The notes below the pieces were generated by a model. It did not search any database, was not told where the DNA came from, and saw nothing but the letters and a program-made list of their open reading frames with translations. Positions 1 through 9,604 of a stretch of DNA of 64,000 nt are shown here, piece after piece. The stretch lies in the NCBI RefSeq assembly GCF_009905615.1, contig NZ_JAAAKW010000011.1, forward strand, positions 1 through 64,000, read 5' to 3'. How positions within the stretch are numbered: the stretch's first letter is position 1; each line of letters begins with the position of its first letter. Both the position numbers and the translations under genes were made by a program. The stretch comes from Pseudomonas sp. SLFW. Its GTDB lineage: Bacteria > Pseudomonadota > Gammaproteobacteria > Pseudomonadales > Pseudomonadaceae.

Positions 1-15
1 CATTCCCACCCCCTC

Positions 16-519
16 ATGACCCTCAAGCTGCCACGAAGCAAAGGCTTTCTCGATCATTACGAAGAGCTCGTGGGCACCTGGACCCGCCGTCTGAAGAACC
101 GTCATCAGGCCGAAGACCTGACCCATGACGCGTTCGTGCGCGTGCTGGAATCGACCGGCGGGGCGAGCGTCGAGCAGCCTCGGGCGTATCTGCATCAAAC
201 GGCCCGCAACATCGCGGTCGACACCTGGCGGCGTGAAGACCGGCGCAGTGAACTCGAACGGGAATCTCTCGACACATCAGCCGGTCACACGGATGACCCG
301 GAGGCGTTCATGCATGCCATCCAGCTGGCAGACTCCATCGAACGTGCCCTGGCGGAGTTGCCGCTCAACTGTCGCAAGGTGTTCGTCTGGCAAAAGCTCG
401 AAGGGTTGTCGCAGCTGGAGATCGCCGATCGCCTGGGCCTGAGCAAGAACATGGTGGAAAAGTATATGATTCGCACGCTGCGCCATTTGCGCGACCGGCT
501 GGATGCCCCGGCGCCATGA
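16..519 (+). CDS. fecI: ECF sigma factor, FecI type
   Basis: A 167-residue ECF sigma factor of the iron-starvation (FecI) group that should direct RNA polymerase to the receptor gene downstream. Sigma region 2 spans about residues 11-75 (AEDLTHDAF near 40) and region 4 about 108-160, with a helix-turn-helix around LSQLEIADRLGLSKNMV. Length is normal for the group, so the gene looks complete although it starts 16 bases into the window; any Fur box would lie outside. It is followed 49 bases later by fecR and then a FecA-like receptor, the classic sigma/anti-sigma/receptor order. The ferric-citrate assignment rests on the receptor. Confidence 0.9.
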   Translation: MTLKLPRSKGFLDHYEELVGTWTRRLKNRHQAEDLTHDAFVRVLESTGGASVEQPRAYLHQTARNIAVDTWRREDRRSELERESLDTSAGHTDDPEAFMHAIQLADSIERALAELPLNCRKVFVWQKLEGLSQLEIADRLGLSKNMVEKYMIRTLRHLRDRLDAPAP

Positions 520-568
520 TGCATCGTCACCGGGAACTGGCCCGCCTTTCATTTGCTCAGGAAACACC

Positions 569-1573
569 ATGACGACGGACCGTGATTGCCCTTGTGGCCC
601 AGACGCCGTACGCGATCAGGCGGCGTGGTGGTTTGCCCGTGCTCGCGATGGCGAGCTGTCGTCGGAGGAGCACGCTGAGTTTGAGGCCTGGCTGAGCGCC
701 CACGACCCGCACGCCCATGAATACCGCCTGCTGCAAAACCTGTGGGGCGCCGCCGATCTGCTGCCCAGGGCACGGCTCGAAGCCCTGTGTGAACCGGATG
801 CGCCGACGCCGTTGCCTGCGCCATCTTCTCCCGCTCGTCGAACATTCGCCCGCTATGCGGTGGCGGCCAGTCTGGTGGCGATGGTGGTGGGAACGAGCCT
901 TTACTTCGGCCTGGACCCGCAGCCGGATTACAGCGCGGACTTCGCCACGGCGGTGGGCGAACGGCGTCAGGTGGCATTGCCGGATGGCTCGGTGCTGGAC
1001 CTCAATGGTCGCACCCGTCTGAAGGTGCACTTCTTCAGCGCCACGCGTCAGGTCGAACTGACCGAGGGCGAAGCGATGTTCAGCGTCGAACACGACACCT
1101 CCCGACCGTTTGTGGTGCAGACCGGCAATGGCTCGGTGACCGTCACCGGCACGCGCTTCGACGTTCGTCGCGACCCGACCCGCACGCTGGTGGCGGTGGA
1201 GTCTGGCACGGTCAAGGTCAAGGGCACGGCGGGCGAGCAAGGGAATCAGGTCACGCTCACAGCGGGACTGGGTTCGAGCATCGATGCCAGTGGCAACGTC
1301 ATGCCGGCATCGGCCGTCAACACGGCGGCGATCACGGCGTGGCGTACCGGCAAGCTGGTGTTCAACGACGCGTCCTTGAGGGACGTGGTGCAGGAAGTCT
1401 CCCGCTATCGCGCCAAACCGCTGCGGGTCAGCGATGGAAAGGCCGCGAATTTGCGCCTGACCAGCGTGTTCAAATCCGACGACACGGACGCTCTGCTCCG
1501 GGCCTTGCCGAGCATTTTGCCGGTGGCCGTTCGAACCCTCGCCGATGGCAGTCAGGAAATATTTTCAAAATAG
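569..1573 (+). CDS. fecR: FecR-family transmembrane sigma regulator
   Basis: A 334-residue inner-membrane regulator that relays receptor occupancy to FecI. A DUF4880-like N-terminal cytoplasmic region (AAWWFARARDGELSSEEHAEFEAW in part, residues 18-60) precedes one membrane segment at about 94-115. A periplasmic FecR domain follows (ERRQVALPDGSVLDLNGRT) and a C-terminal region that would contact the receptor STN domain (GKLVFNDASLRDVVQEVSRY). The frame is open upstream to 503, but the ATG at 569 follows AGGAAA and begins where FecR homology begins. Its last codons carry a GGAAAT element that may be the fecA promoter. Confidence 0.9.
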   Translation: MTTDRDCPCGPDAVRDQAAWWFARARDGELSSEEHAEFEAWLSAHDPHAHEYRLLQNLWGAADLLPRARLEALCEPDAPTPLPAPSSPARRTFARYAVAASLVAMVVGTSLYFGLDPQPDYSADFATAVGERRQVALPDGSVLDLNGRTRLKVHFFSATRQVELTEGEAMFSVEHDTSRPFVVQTGNGSVTVTGTRFDVRRDPTRTLVAVESGTVKVKGTAGEQGNQVTLTAGLGSSIDASGNVMPASAVNTAAITAWRTGKLVFNDASLRDVVQEVSRYRAKPLRVSDGKAANLRLTSVFKSDDTDALLRALPSILPVAVRTLADGSQEIFSK

Positions 1574-1600
1574 ATTCAGGTTTTTTCGCGGCCCTTCGTC
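1555..1600 (+). promoter_or_regulatory. Candidate FecI-dependent promoter for fecA
   Basis: GGAAAT at 1555-1560, overlapping the last codons of fecR, is the -35 element I recall for the E. coli fecA promoter. The downstream stretch also resembles it, including GGTTTTTT near the -10 position and CCCTTCGTCTTC around 1590. The -10 match is imperfect, so this is a resemblance from memory rather than a scored hit. Confidence 0.4.
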
Positions 1601-1681
1601 TTCTTGTCCAACTGCGATTGCTTAGCATTCAGAACAACGCAGATGTGCTTCGCATTCTGAAACTTCAGGACAAGACCCGAC

Positions 1682-4156
1682 GTGAAAAACAATAGACTCA
1701 ACGCGCTTCAACTGGCCGTCCGCCGCACCCTGCCTGCACCGCAATCCTCTCGCTGGCTGCCGTGGGCGTTGGCCCTGGCGGTCGGCACCGGCGCGGGTCA
1801 CTGCTATGCCGAGGGCGCGCCGACGGCGATTCACATTCAGGCCCAACCCCTGAGCGCCGCGTTGAGTCAACTGGGTCAGCAGACTTCCCTGCAACTGTTT
1901 TTCAGCCCGGACCTGGTCGCCGGGAAGCAGGCGCCCGCGGTGGACGGCAATCTGTCACCGGAACAGGCGCTGCGTTCGCTGCTCAAGGGCAGTGGTCTGG
2001 ACTATGAAATGTCCGCCGACACCGTGGTGCTCAAACCTGCCGGACAAAGCGCGTCCGCCACGCCGGGCAGCCTTGAAATCGCGCCGATGGAAGTGAAAGT
2101 GGTGGGGGACTGGCTCGGTGATGCCGACGCCGCCGTGGTGCAGAACCACCCCGGTGCGCGGACGGTGGTGCGCCGTCAGACCATGGTCGAGCAGGGCGCG
2201 CAAAACGTCGGCGATGTGCTGCGGCGCATTCCCGGCGTGCAAGTGCAGGAATCCAACGGCACGGGCGGCAGCGACATTTCCCTGAACGTGGGCGTGCGTG
2301 GCCTGACCTCGCGCCTGTCGCCACGCTCGACCGTGCTGATCGACGGCGTACCTGCGGCGTTCGCGCCCTATGGCCAGCCACAGTTGTCGATGGCGCCGAT
2401 TTCCTCGGGCAACCTCGACAGCATCGACGTGGTGCGCGGCGCAGGTTCGGTGCGTTACGGGCCGCAGAACGTCGGCGGTGTGATCAATTTCGTCACCCGC
2501 GCCATCCCGGAAAAGCTCAGCGGTGATGTCAGCAGCACCATCGAGACCAGCCGCCACGGCGGTTACAAAAACATGGAGACGATGTTCATCGGCGGCACGG
2601 CAGACAACGGCCTGGGCGCAGCCTTGCTGTACTCCACCGTCAACGGTTCGGGCTATCGCTCCAGCAACAATGACAATGACATCGACGACCTGCTACTCAA
2701 GACCCATTGGGCGCTCACCGAGCAGGATGACCTGTCGGTGAACTTCCACTATTACGACGCCAAGGCCGACATGCCAGGCGGTCTGACGCAGAAGCAGTTC
2801 GACGCCAATCCGTATCAGTCTGACCGCGACTACGACAACTTCAGCGGTCGTCGCAAGGACGTGTCGATCAAGTACAAGCGTCAGATCGACGACTCGACCC
2901 AGGCCGAACTGCTGACGTATTACACCGACAGTTTTCGCGGCAGCAACATTGCCGCCCGCGACCAGAAAACCCTCGGCTCCTTCCCGCGCAGCTACCACAC
3001 GTTTGGCATCGAGCCGCGCGTTTCGCACGTGCTGGACCTGGGGCCGACCACCCAGGAAGTCAGCGTGGGTGCCCGCTACCTGAAAGAGGCCATGCATGAG
3101 CAGGCGTCTCGCCTGGGGCTGGTGAACAACACTCCCGTGGTGATTCCGGGTTCCGACGGCCACGTCTATCAGGATCGCACGGGTGGCACTGAAGCGACCG
3201 CGTTCTACATCGACGACAAGATCGATGTGGGCAAATGGACCATTACCCCTGGCATTCGCTTCGAGCGGATCAGCACCGATTGGCACGACCGCCCGGTGCT
3301 CGGCACCAACGGCGTGCGGGTGCAAGAGAAGGACCGCAGCGTCAACAACAACGAACCGCTCCCGGCGCTGAGCGTGATGTATCACCTGTCGGACGAATGG
3401 AAACTGTTCGCCAACTACGAGACGTCCTTTGGCAGTCTGCAATACTTCCAGGTCGCTCAGGGTGGTACCGGCAACGACACGGCCAGTGGCTTGCAACCGG
3501 AAAAGGCCAAGACCTACGAGCTGGGCACCCGTTACGACAACGGCACGTGGGGCGGCGAGCTGACGGCGTTCTACATCGACTTCGACGACGAACTGCAATA
3601 CGTCAGCAACGACGTGGGCTGGACCAACCTCGGCGCCACCAAGCACCAGGGCATCGAGGCCTCGGCCCACTACGACCTCAGCGCCCTCGACGCGCACTTG
3701 GCTGGGCTGACGGCCAACGCTGGCTTCACCTACACCCGCGCCACCTCCGAAGGCGACATCCCCGGCTTCAAAGGCCGCGACCTGCCGCTCTATTCGCGTC
3801 AGGTGGCCACGGTCGGTCTGCGTTATGAGGTCGATCGCTGGACCTACAACGTCGACGGCTACGCCCAATCGAAACAACGCGCACCCGGCACCGGGACCAA
3901 CGCCGATGGCAGCTTCAACGGCAACTACATCACCACGCCCTCGGCTGACGGTCAGTACGGCGACATCCCTGGCTACGTCACTTGGAACGTGCGCGGCGCT
4001 TACGATTTCGGCAAGCAGATGTCGAACCTCAAAGTGGGGGCGGGCGTAAAGAACCTCTTCGACCACCAATACTTCACCCGCTCCAGCGACAACAACTCGG
4101 GGATCTACCTGGGGCAGCCACGGACATTCTTTGTGCAGGCGAGTGTGGGGTTTTGA
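1682..4156 (+). CDS. fecA: TonB-dependent ferric citrate receptor
   Basis: An 824-residue outer-membrane receptor with a signalling domain. A signal peptide ends near residue 43. An STN domain (about 49-118) contacts FecR. A plug domain (about 145-260) and a beta-barrel ending in an aromatic residue (ASVGF) follow. Several segments match E. coli FecA as I remember it: VVGDWLGDA, RSTVLIDGVPAAFAPYGQP, VRYGPQNVGGVINFVTRAIP and WTITPGIRFE. That points to diferric dicitrate rather than a large siderophore. The start is a GTG preceded by AGGA. It is the last gene of the fecIRA set and is followed by a strong terminator. Confidence 0.88.
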   Translation: MKNNRLNALQLAVRRTLPAPQSSRWLPWALALAVGTGAGHCYAEGAPTAIHIQAQPLSAALSQLGQQTSLQLFFSPDLVAGKQAPAVDGNLSPEQALRSLLKGSGLDYEMSADTVVLKPAGQSASATPGSLEIAPMEVKVVGDWLGDADAAVVQNHPGARTVVRRQTMVEQGAQNVGDVLRRIPGVQVQESNGTGGSDISLNVGVRGLTSRLSPRSTVLIDGVPAAFAPYGQPQLSMAPISSGNLDSIDVVRGAGSVRYGPQNVGGVINFVTRAIPEKLSGDVSSTIETSRHGGYKNMETMFIGGTADNGLGAALLYSTVNGSGYRSSNNDNDIDDLLLKTHWALTEQDDLSVNFHYYDAKADMPGGLTQKQFDANPYQSDRDYDNFSGRRKDVSIKYKRQIDDSTQAELLTYYTDSFRGSNIAARDQKTLGSFPRSYHTFGIEPRVSHVLDLGPTTQEVSVGARYLKEAMHEQASRLGLVNNTPVVIPGSDGHVYQDRTGGTEATAFYIDDKIDVGKWTITPGIRFERISTDWHDRPVLGTNGVRVQEKDRSVNNNEPLPALSVMYHLSDEWKLFANYETSFGSLQYFQVAQGGTGNDTASGLQPEKAKTYELGTRYDNGTWGGELTAFYIDFDDELQYVSNDVGWTNLGATKHQGIEASAHYDLSALDAHLAGLTANAGFTYTRATSEGDIPGFKGRDLPLYSRQVATVGLRYEVDRWTYNVDGYAQSKQRAPGTGTNADGSFNGNYITTPSADGQYGDIPGYVTWNVRGAYDFGKQMSNLKVGAGVKNLFDHQYFTRSSDNNSGIYLGQPRTFFVQASVGF

Positions 4157-4179
4157 GGGCAAGTCATACCGTGTAACCA

Positions 4180-4205
4180 AGAGCGCCTTCGCGCGCTCTT
4201 TTTTT
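4180..4205 (+). terminator. Rho-independent terminator after fecA
   Basis: AGAGCGC, a six-base loop and GCGCTCT are followed by a run of seven T. It lies 23 bases after the fecA stop. Confidence 0.9.
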
Positions 4206-4273
4206 GCGAATGCGGTTTATAGGATTGCCAGTGCTCGCCCTTGAGTTACAGTGCGAAGGTTTCAGGAGGGAGC

Positions 4274-4530
4274 ATGAAAAAAGAACTGTTCAAGCGTCTG
4301 GTCGAGAGCATGATGGAGATGGGCGAGATTGTTCGGGGCGAGCATCACCCGTCTCGCGAATTTCATGTCGAACCGAACGACACCGAGGCGGATCGAGAGG
4401 CGATACCCCCAGTGCAGCCGAGTGTTTTTCCGGATGCTCAGTGCGGCGGTTAAATGCAGTGAGTCATGGAGTACTGAGTGTGCCTGCCAAGTCTGAAGCG
4501 TCAGGGTTTGCTGCCAAGCAGCAGTAGAAC
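4274..4530 (+). pseudogene. Frameshifted HigA/NadS-like antitoxin remnant
   Basis: An ATG at 4274 with a strong AGGAGGG site opens a 59-codon frame ending at 4453. Its first 35 residues (KELFKRLVESMMEMGEIVRG, then PSREFHVEP) resemble the N-terminus of HigA/NadS-type XRE antitoxins. These normally continue for about 60 more residues through a helix-turn-helix. Here the frame breaks down after about residue 42. A neighbouring frame (about 4410-4480) reads FFRMLSAAVKCSESWS, which resembles the missing recognition helix (usual form FAxMLxVSVKTLESWEQG). I infer a small indel in a former antitoxin. No toxin partner is visible. A short intact protein remains possible. Confidence 0.5.
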
Positions 4531-4574
4531 CTGACAACCTTATTGTTCAGATCCCTGCGGCGCATGCAGGTCAC

Positions 4575-6479
4575 TCAATCCACCTCAATATCCAGCCGCT
4601 TCAACCGCGATGCCAGCGTCGTCGGTTTCACCCCCAACAATTCCGCCGCACCGCCTTTGCCAAACAACTTGCCATTCGCGGCCTTCAAGGCGGCGTGCAT
4701 GTTGTTGCGTTCGAGGTCGCGCATCTGGTCTTCGGTGAGGAAGGCGGGCTGCGCAGAAACGCCGACACTCGCACTGTCTGAGGCCTTCGGTTCATCAGGC
4801 AAATCCATATTCAAATCCGCGCCCGTCGAGGTGATCAGTGCCCGTTCGATCACGTTCTGCAATTCGCGAATGTTCCCCGGCCAGGAGTAGTTCTGCAGTC
4901 GTTCGATGTCGCTGTTACGCAAGCGGCGACCGGGCATGTTCAGGCGTTTGCCGACTTGTTTGAGGAAGTGCGCGGCGAGCGGCGCAATGTCCATCGGACG
5001 GTCGCGCAAGGCGGGGGACTGGATCGGGAAGACGTTAAGACGGAAGTACAAATCCTCGCGAAAATGCTTCGCCCCGACTTCCTGCCTCAGGTCGCGATTG
5101 GTCGCCGCGATGATCCGCACATCGACTTTGCGGGTGCGTTCTTCGCCCACCCGTTCGAATTGCCCCTCCTGCAACACGCGCAGCAATTTGCTTTGCAGCT
5201 CCAGTGGAATCTCACCGATTTCGTCAAGAAACAGCGTGCCGCCGTCGGCCAGTTCGAAGCGTCCGACCCGGTCCCGAACCGCCCCGGTGAACGCGCCGCG
5301 AATGTGGCCAAAGAACTCACTCTCAAACAGCTCCGTCGGAATCGCCGCGCAGTTGACCCGAATCAGCGGGTGCGCGCTGCGGCGACTGGCCTGGTGAATG
5401 GCGCGGGCGATCAATTCCTTGCCGGTGCCGGATTCTCCATTGATCAACACGCTGGCATCGGTCGGCGCGACCACGTCGATCTGCTTGATGATTTTCAGGA
5501 TCGGCGCGCTCTGGCCGACGATCTCGCGGAAGTTGTGTTCGATGTGAATCTCTTCCTGTAAGTAAGCGTTCTGGTCTTCGAGCCGCTGCTTCAGCACCTT
5601 CAGTTCGTCCAGCGCCGTTTGCAGCTGAGTCTCGGTGCTGCGCCGTTCGGTGATGTCGCGAAACACCACCACGGCCCCCGCAATACGCCCATCCGAGATC
5701 ACCGGCGTGCTGGTGAATTCCACCGGAAAAAAGCTGCCGTCACGACGCCAGAACACCTCCTGCCGACCTTCGTGTACCACACCGTCGTGCACGGCCTTGT
5801 AGATCGGGCAATCCTCGACCGGGTAGTGGCTGCCGTCTTCGTGGCTGTGGTGATGAATGCGGTGGATGTTCTTGCCGAGCATGTCCTTGGCGTCCCAGCC
5901 GAGCATCCGCGCGCCCGCCGGGTTGACGAAGGTGGCCAGGCCTTCGCTGTCGATGGCGTAGATGCCGTCACCCACCGAACTGAGCAGCAGCTGATTGTCC
6001 CGCTCGGACTCCTGAAACAGATTGAGGATGTTGCGCCACTCGATCAGCCCGCCGCGCATGGTGCGCTCGGTGTGGGCCTGATCCTGCTGGTACTTCTGCT
6101 GGCTGGCCTCGCGCAGCACCAGGATCAACTGCGGGCTGCCCTTGATTTGCAGGGTGGTGGCGGAGATTTCCAGTTCGATGCGCTCGCCGGTCTTGATGTT
6201 GCAACTCAAGTCGTCGGTCCAGCCACGGCCTTTGTCCATCACCGCCTGGGTGAACACGATCAGGTCCGCCAACTGGTGCCCGAACAGTTTGCTCACGGGC
6301 AGGGCCAGCAACTCCTGGCGCGGGTAACCGAGCAGCTTGCAGGCGGCGATGTTGAGGTCGCCGAAGTGATCGGCGAACGGGTCGAGGAGGGCGATGGCTT
6401 CGGCGCAGTGCTCGAACACCATGTGCCGCGAGGAATAGGCCAGGTCGGCCCAGCCAATCAACGAATCGGGTTCGTTCAT
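4575..6479 (-). CDS. Sigma-54-dependent activator with two PAS domains (Nit1C regulator)
   Basis: A 634-residue enhancer-binding protein. A first PAS domain spans about 20-125 and a second about 165-280; the second carries an H/C-rich loop (HHHSHEDGSHYPVEDCP, 209-225). A coiled coil (280-312) leads into an AAA+ sigma-54 domain with Walker A GESGTGKE (348-355), GAFTGA (395-400) and Walker B GGTLFLDE (413-420). A Fis-type helix-turn-helix lies at the C-terminus. There is no receiver domain, so the PAS region should sense the signal. It is divergent from nitB, and three palindromes plus a -24/-12 promoter lie between them. It occupies the regulator position of Nit1C clusters (nitA in some naming, not certain). 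The ligand is unknown. Confidence 0.88.
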   Translation of the reverse strand: MNEPDSLIGWADLAYSSRHMVFEHCAEAIALLDPFADHFGDLNIAACKLLGYPRQELLALPVSKLFGHQLADLIVFTQAVMDKGRGWTDDLSCNIKTGERIELEISATTLQIKGSPQLILVLREASQQKYQQDQAHTERTMRGGLIEWRNILNLFQESERDNQLLLSSVGDGIYAIDSEGLATFVNPAGARMLGWDAKDMLGKNIHRIHHHSHEDGSHYPVEDCPIYKAVHDGVVHEGRQEVFWRRDGSFFPVEFTSTPVISDGRIAGAVVVFRDITERRSTETQLQTALDELKVLKQRLEDQNAYLQEEIHIEHNFREIVGQSAPILKIIKQIDVVAPTDASVLINGESGTGKELIARAIHQASRRSAHPLIRVNCAAIPTELFESEFFGHIRGAFTGAVRDRVGRFELADGGTLFLDEIGEIPLELQSKLLRVLQEGQFERVGEERTRKVDVRIIAATNRDLRQEVGAKHFREDLYFRLNVFPIQSPALRDRPMDIAPLAAHFLKQVGKRLNMPGRRLRNSDIERLQNYSWPGNIRELQNVIERALITSTGADLNMDLPDEPKASDSASVGVSAQPAFLTEDQMRDLERNNMHAALKAANGKLFGKGGAAELLGVKPTTLASRLKRLDIEVD

Positions 6480-6482
6480 GAT

Positions 6483-6496
6483 TACGAAATCTCGTG
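6483..6496. promoter_or_regulatory. Candidate activator site 1 (TACG-N6-CGTG)
   Basis: First of three spaced half-palindromes between the activator and nitB. It differs by one base from TACG-N6-CGTA and begins only 4 bases from the activator start codon, so binding may also repress the activator gene. Confidence 0.5.
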
Positions 6497-6505
6497 GCTT
6501 TCCAC

Positions 6506-6519
6506 TACGAAGATTCGTA
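6506..6519. promoter_or_regulatory. Candidate activator site 2 (TACG-N6-CGTA)
   Basis: TACGAAGATTCGTA, a perfect 6-2-6 palindrome and the best of the three sites. Its centre is 23 bases from site 1 and 18 from site 3. It lies about 130 bases upstream of the -24/-12 element, a usual distance for an enhancer. Confidence 0.6.
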
Positions 6520-6523
6520 CTTC

Positions 6524-6537
6524 TACGGGAATGCGTA
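6524..6537. promoter_or_regulatory. Candidate activator site 3 (TACG-N6-CGTA)
   Basis: TACGGGAATGCGTA keeps both four-base arms of site 2 with a different centre. It is the site closest to the nitB promoter. Confidence 0.5.
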
Positions 6538-6636
6538 ATGCCCTGAAAGCATCAGATGGTAGGTAAAAAGACGGATCAGATGGGGATCTTCCTTGAAATC
6601 AAACGTTTACGCCTTTCACGAGACCCTCGATTTTTT

Positions 6637-6653
6637 TTGGCACGGCCTTCGCT
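6637..6653 (+). promoter_or_regulatory. Sigma-54 (-24/-12) promoter of nitB
   Basis: TTGGCACGGCCTTCGCT matches the sigma-54 consensus (TTGGCACG, then TTGCW) with one mismatch. The GG (6639-6640) and GC (6651-6652) have exactly ten bases between them. The predicted start near 6664 gives a leader of about 55 bases. Confidence 0.8.
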
Positions 6654-6718
6654 CTATCAGGTTGTCACCCGGTGAACGATCCGGACACCGACAACACCCG
6701 AATGAACGGAGCGACGAC

Positions 6719-7201
6719 ATGCCAAGCGTAGACATCAATCACTATCAAGACGGCGACTTCCTGGTCAATTACGAAGAGAAGGTCTTCGAGGACGTCAAAG
6801 CCGAGCCGGGCGAAAAAGCCCTGCTGACCTTCCACACCATCGCGTTCGAAGGGTCGATCGGCCTGGTCAACATGCTTCAGGCCAAGCGCCTGTTGCGTAA
6901 AGGCTTCGAAACCAAAGTCCTGCTGTACGGACCGGGCGTGCAACTGGGTGTGCAGCGCGGCTTCCCGACGTTGGGCGCCGAAGCGTTTCCGGGGCACTTG
7001 GCGGTGAATAACCAGATCAAGGCGTTCATGGCCGAGGGTGGCGAAGTCTACGCCTGCCGCTTTGCCCTGCAGGCGTTGTACGGCCAGACCGAAAAGGCGC
7101 TGATCGAAGGCATCCGCCCGATCAACCCGCTGGACGTGATGGACCTGCGCCTGCTGATGCGCCGTGAGGGCGCGATGATTATTGATACCTGGACGGCGTA
7201 A
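6719..7201 (+). CDS. nitB: NitB, MSMEG_0572/Sll0783-family protein
   Basis: A 160-residue protein of the MSMEG_0572/Sll0783 family, first gene of Nit1C clusters. Family members are annotated as nitrogen-starvation response proteins. I recall that the product is strongly raised on cyanide in P. fluorescens Pf11764; the molecular role is not established. The fold reads as alternating helices and strands (LLTFHTIAFEGSIGLVNML; KVLLYGPGVQLGVQRGFP). An upstream open frame to 6593 is ignored because the sigma-54 promoter lies inside it and GGAG precedes the ATG at 6719. A REP doublet separates it from nitC. Confidence 0.88.
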   Translation: MPSVDINHYQDGDFLVNYEEKVFEDVKAEPGEKALLTFHTIAFEGSIGLVNMLQAKRLLRKGFETKVLLYGPGVQLGVQRGFPTLGAEAFPGHLAVNNQIKAFMAEGGEVYACRFALQALYGQTEKALIEGIRPINPLDVMDLRLLMRREGAMIIDTWTA

Positions 7202-7240
7202 CGCCCGACGCCGCCAATTGGGCAGGCTGACGCCAATCCC

Positions 7241-7330
7241 TGTGGGAGCGAATGTATTCGCGATAGGTTTTCAGGCGACGCCGATGCGTTGGCTGAACGA
7301 TCGCCTTCGCGAATGAATTCGCTCTCACAG
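7241..7330. repeat. REP doublet between nitB and nitC
   Basis: TGTGGGAGCGAATGTATTCG and, inverted, TTCGCGAATGAATTCGCTCT flank a loop of about 40 bases. It sits within the predicted nit transcription unit. Confidence 0.85.
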
Positions 7331-7403
7331 AGATCGCGGCCGGCGACAGATCAACCGATGCCTCGTGATCCGCACGATCAATGCACGACCAGGACACCCC
7401 GAC

Positions 7404-8367
<964 letters not shown>

Positions 8368-8381
<14 letters not shown>

Positions 8382-9450
8382 ACTGCTCGCCGAATTGCAA
8401 TGCCACGGCGTGCGCTGGCCGGCCGCGCAAAACGGCCTGTCACGCAAGGGCGGCGCGGGGCCATCGGACCATAAGGCGCTGACCGTGGGCGGTCGGACCA
8501 TGATGGTGCCGATCCTCAACCAGGCTTCGCAGACCTCGCCGTACCAAGCGCAACCCAGTGAAGACGGCAGCCTGGCGCTGATCTTTCGTGAAGGCTTGCA
8601 GGTCGGTCAGGTGAAGATGCCCGGCGTGCCAAATTTCTACAGCCGCAGCACCGCCGACGGCATCCCGTACTGGAAGATCGCCACGCTGCACAGTGCTGAC
8701 GTATTGGCCACCACGGTGTTGCAGCACTGCATTCGTTTCAATGATCGCAGCACGTCCTGCCAGTTCTGCGCCATCGGGCAGTCGCTGGCGGCGGGCAAGA
8801 CCATCGCCCGCAAACGTCCGCAACAGTTGGCGGAAGTGGCGAAAGCCGCCGTCGAGCTGGACGGCGTGAAGCACATGGTAATGACCACCGGCACGCCCCA
8901 GACGCCGGATCGCGGCGCCGCGATTCTGTGTGAGTCCGCCGCTGCCGTCACCGCCGCCGTGGACCTGCCGATCCAGGCCCAATGCGAGCCGCCGGACGAC
9001 GACGTCTGGTTCGAACGACTGGCCGACAGCGGTGTGGTCTCGCTCGGCATGCACCTGGAAGCGGTCACGGACGAGGTGCGTCAGCGGATCATGCCGGGCA
9101 AGGCCGAGGTGCCGTTGAACCGTTATTTCGAAGCCTTCGAAGCGGCGGTGAAGGTGTTCGGGCGCGGTCAGGTCAGCACCTACATCCTCGCCGGGCTGGG
9201 CGACAGCGAACGGGCGATCACCGACATGAGCGAGCGTTTGAGTGCGATAGGCGTGTACCCCTTCGTCGTGCCGTTCGTGCCCATCGACGGCACGCCGCTG
9301 GCTCATCACCCCAAACCCGACAGCGCCATGATGGCCCGGCTCTACCCGCAGATTGGCGCCAGCCTGCGTCGTCACGGCCTGCACTCGGAAAATATCAATG
9401 CGGGCTGCGCGAAATGCGGCGCGTGTTCGGCGTTGAAGAATCATGAATGA
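8368..9450 (+). CDS. nitD: NitD, MSMEG_0568-family radical SAM protein
   Basis: A 360-residue radical SAM protein specific to Nit1C clusters; its reaction is unknown. The presumed iron-sulfur motif is Cys121, Cys131 and Cys134 (CX9CX2C) rather than the usual CX3CX2C. Three more Cys (CAKCGAC) lie near the C-terminus and could bind a second cluster. The barrel core is recognisable from MVMTTGTPQTPDRG, IQAQCEPPDD and LGMHLEAVTDEVR. It overlaps the end of nitC and is separated from nitE by a REP doublet. I infer it modifies a substrate or cofactor used with the nitrilase. Confidence 0.88.
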
Positions 9451-9481
9451 CGAAATGGGATGGCTTGCTGAGGAACATCTT

Positions 9482-9573
9482 CTGTAGGAGTGAGCTTGCT
9501 CGCGATGCGATGGTCGTCGCACAAAAGATGCGTCGGAAGTACTGGCCTCTCGCGAGCAAGCTCACTCCTGCAA
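9482..9573. repeat. REP doublet (GTGAGCTTGCTCGCGA variant) between nitD and nitE
   Basis: CTGTAGGAGTGAGCTTGCTC and its inverted copy GAGCAAGCTCACTCCTG enclose about 40 bases. The core differs from the GAATTCATTCGCGA type that dominates the window. Confidence 0.85.
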
Positions 9574-9604
9574 GGGCGCTATTTCATTTCACGGGAGACG
9601 GATC

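Noticed and set aside
2693..4180. A 495-codon frame antisense to fecA
   Set aside because: It mirrors the codon pattern of fecA, has Val/Arg-rich low-complexity sequence and no ribosome site; fecA is unambiguous.
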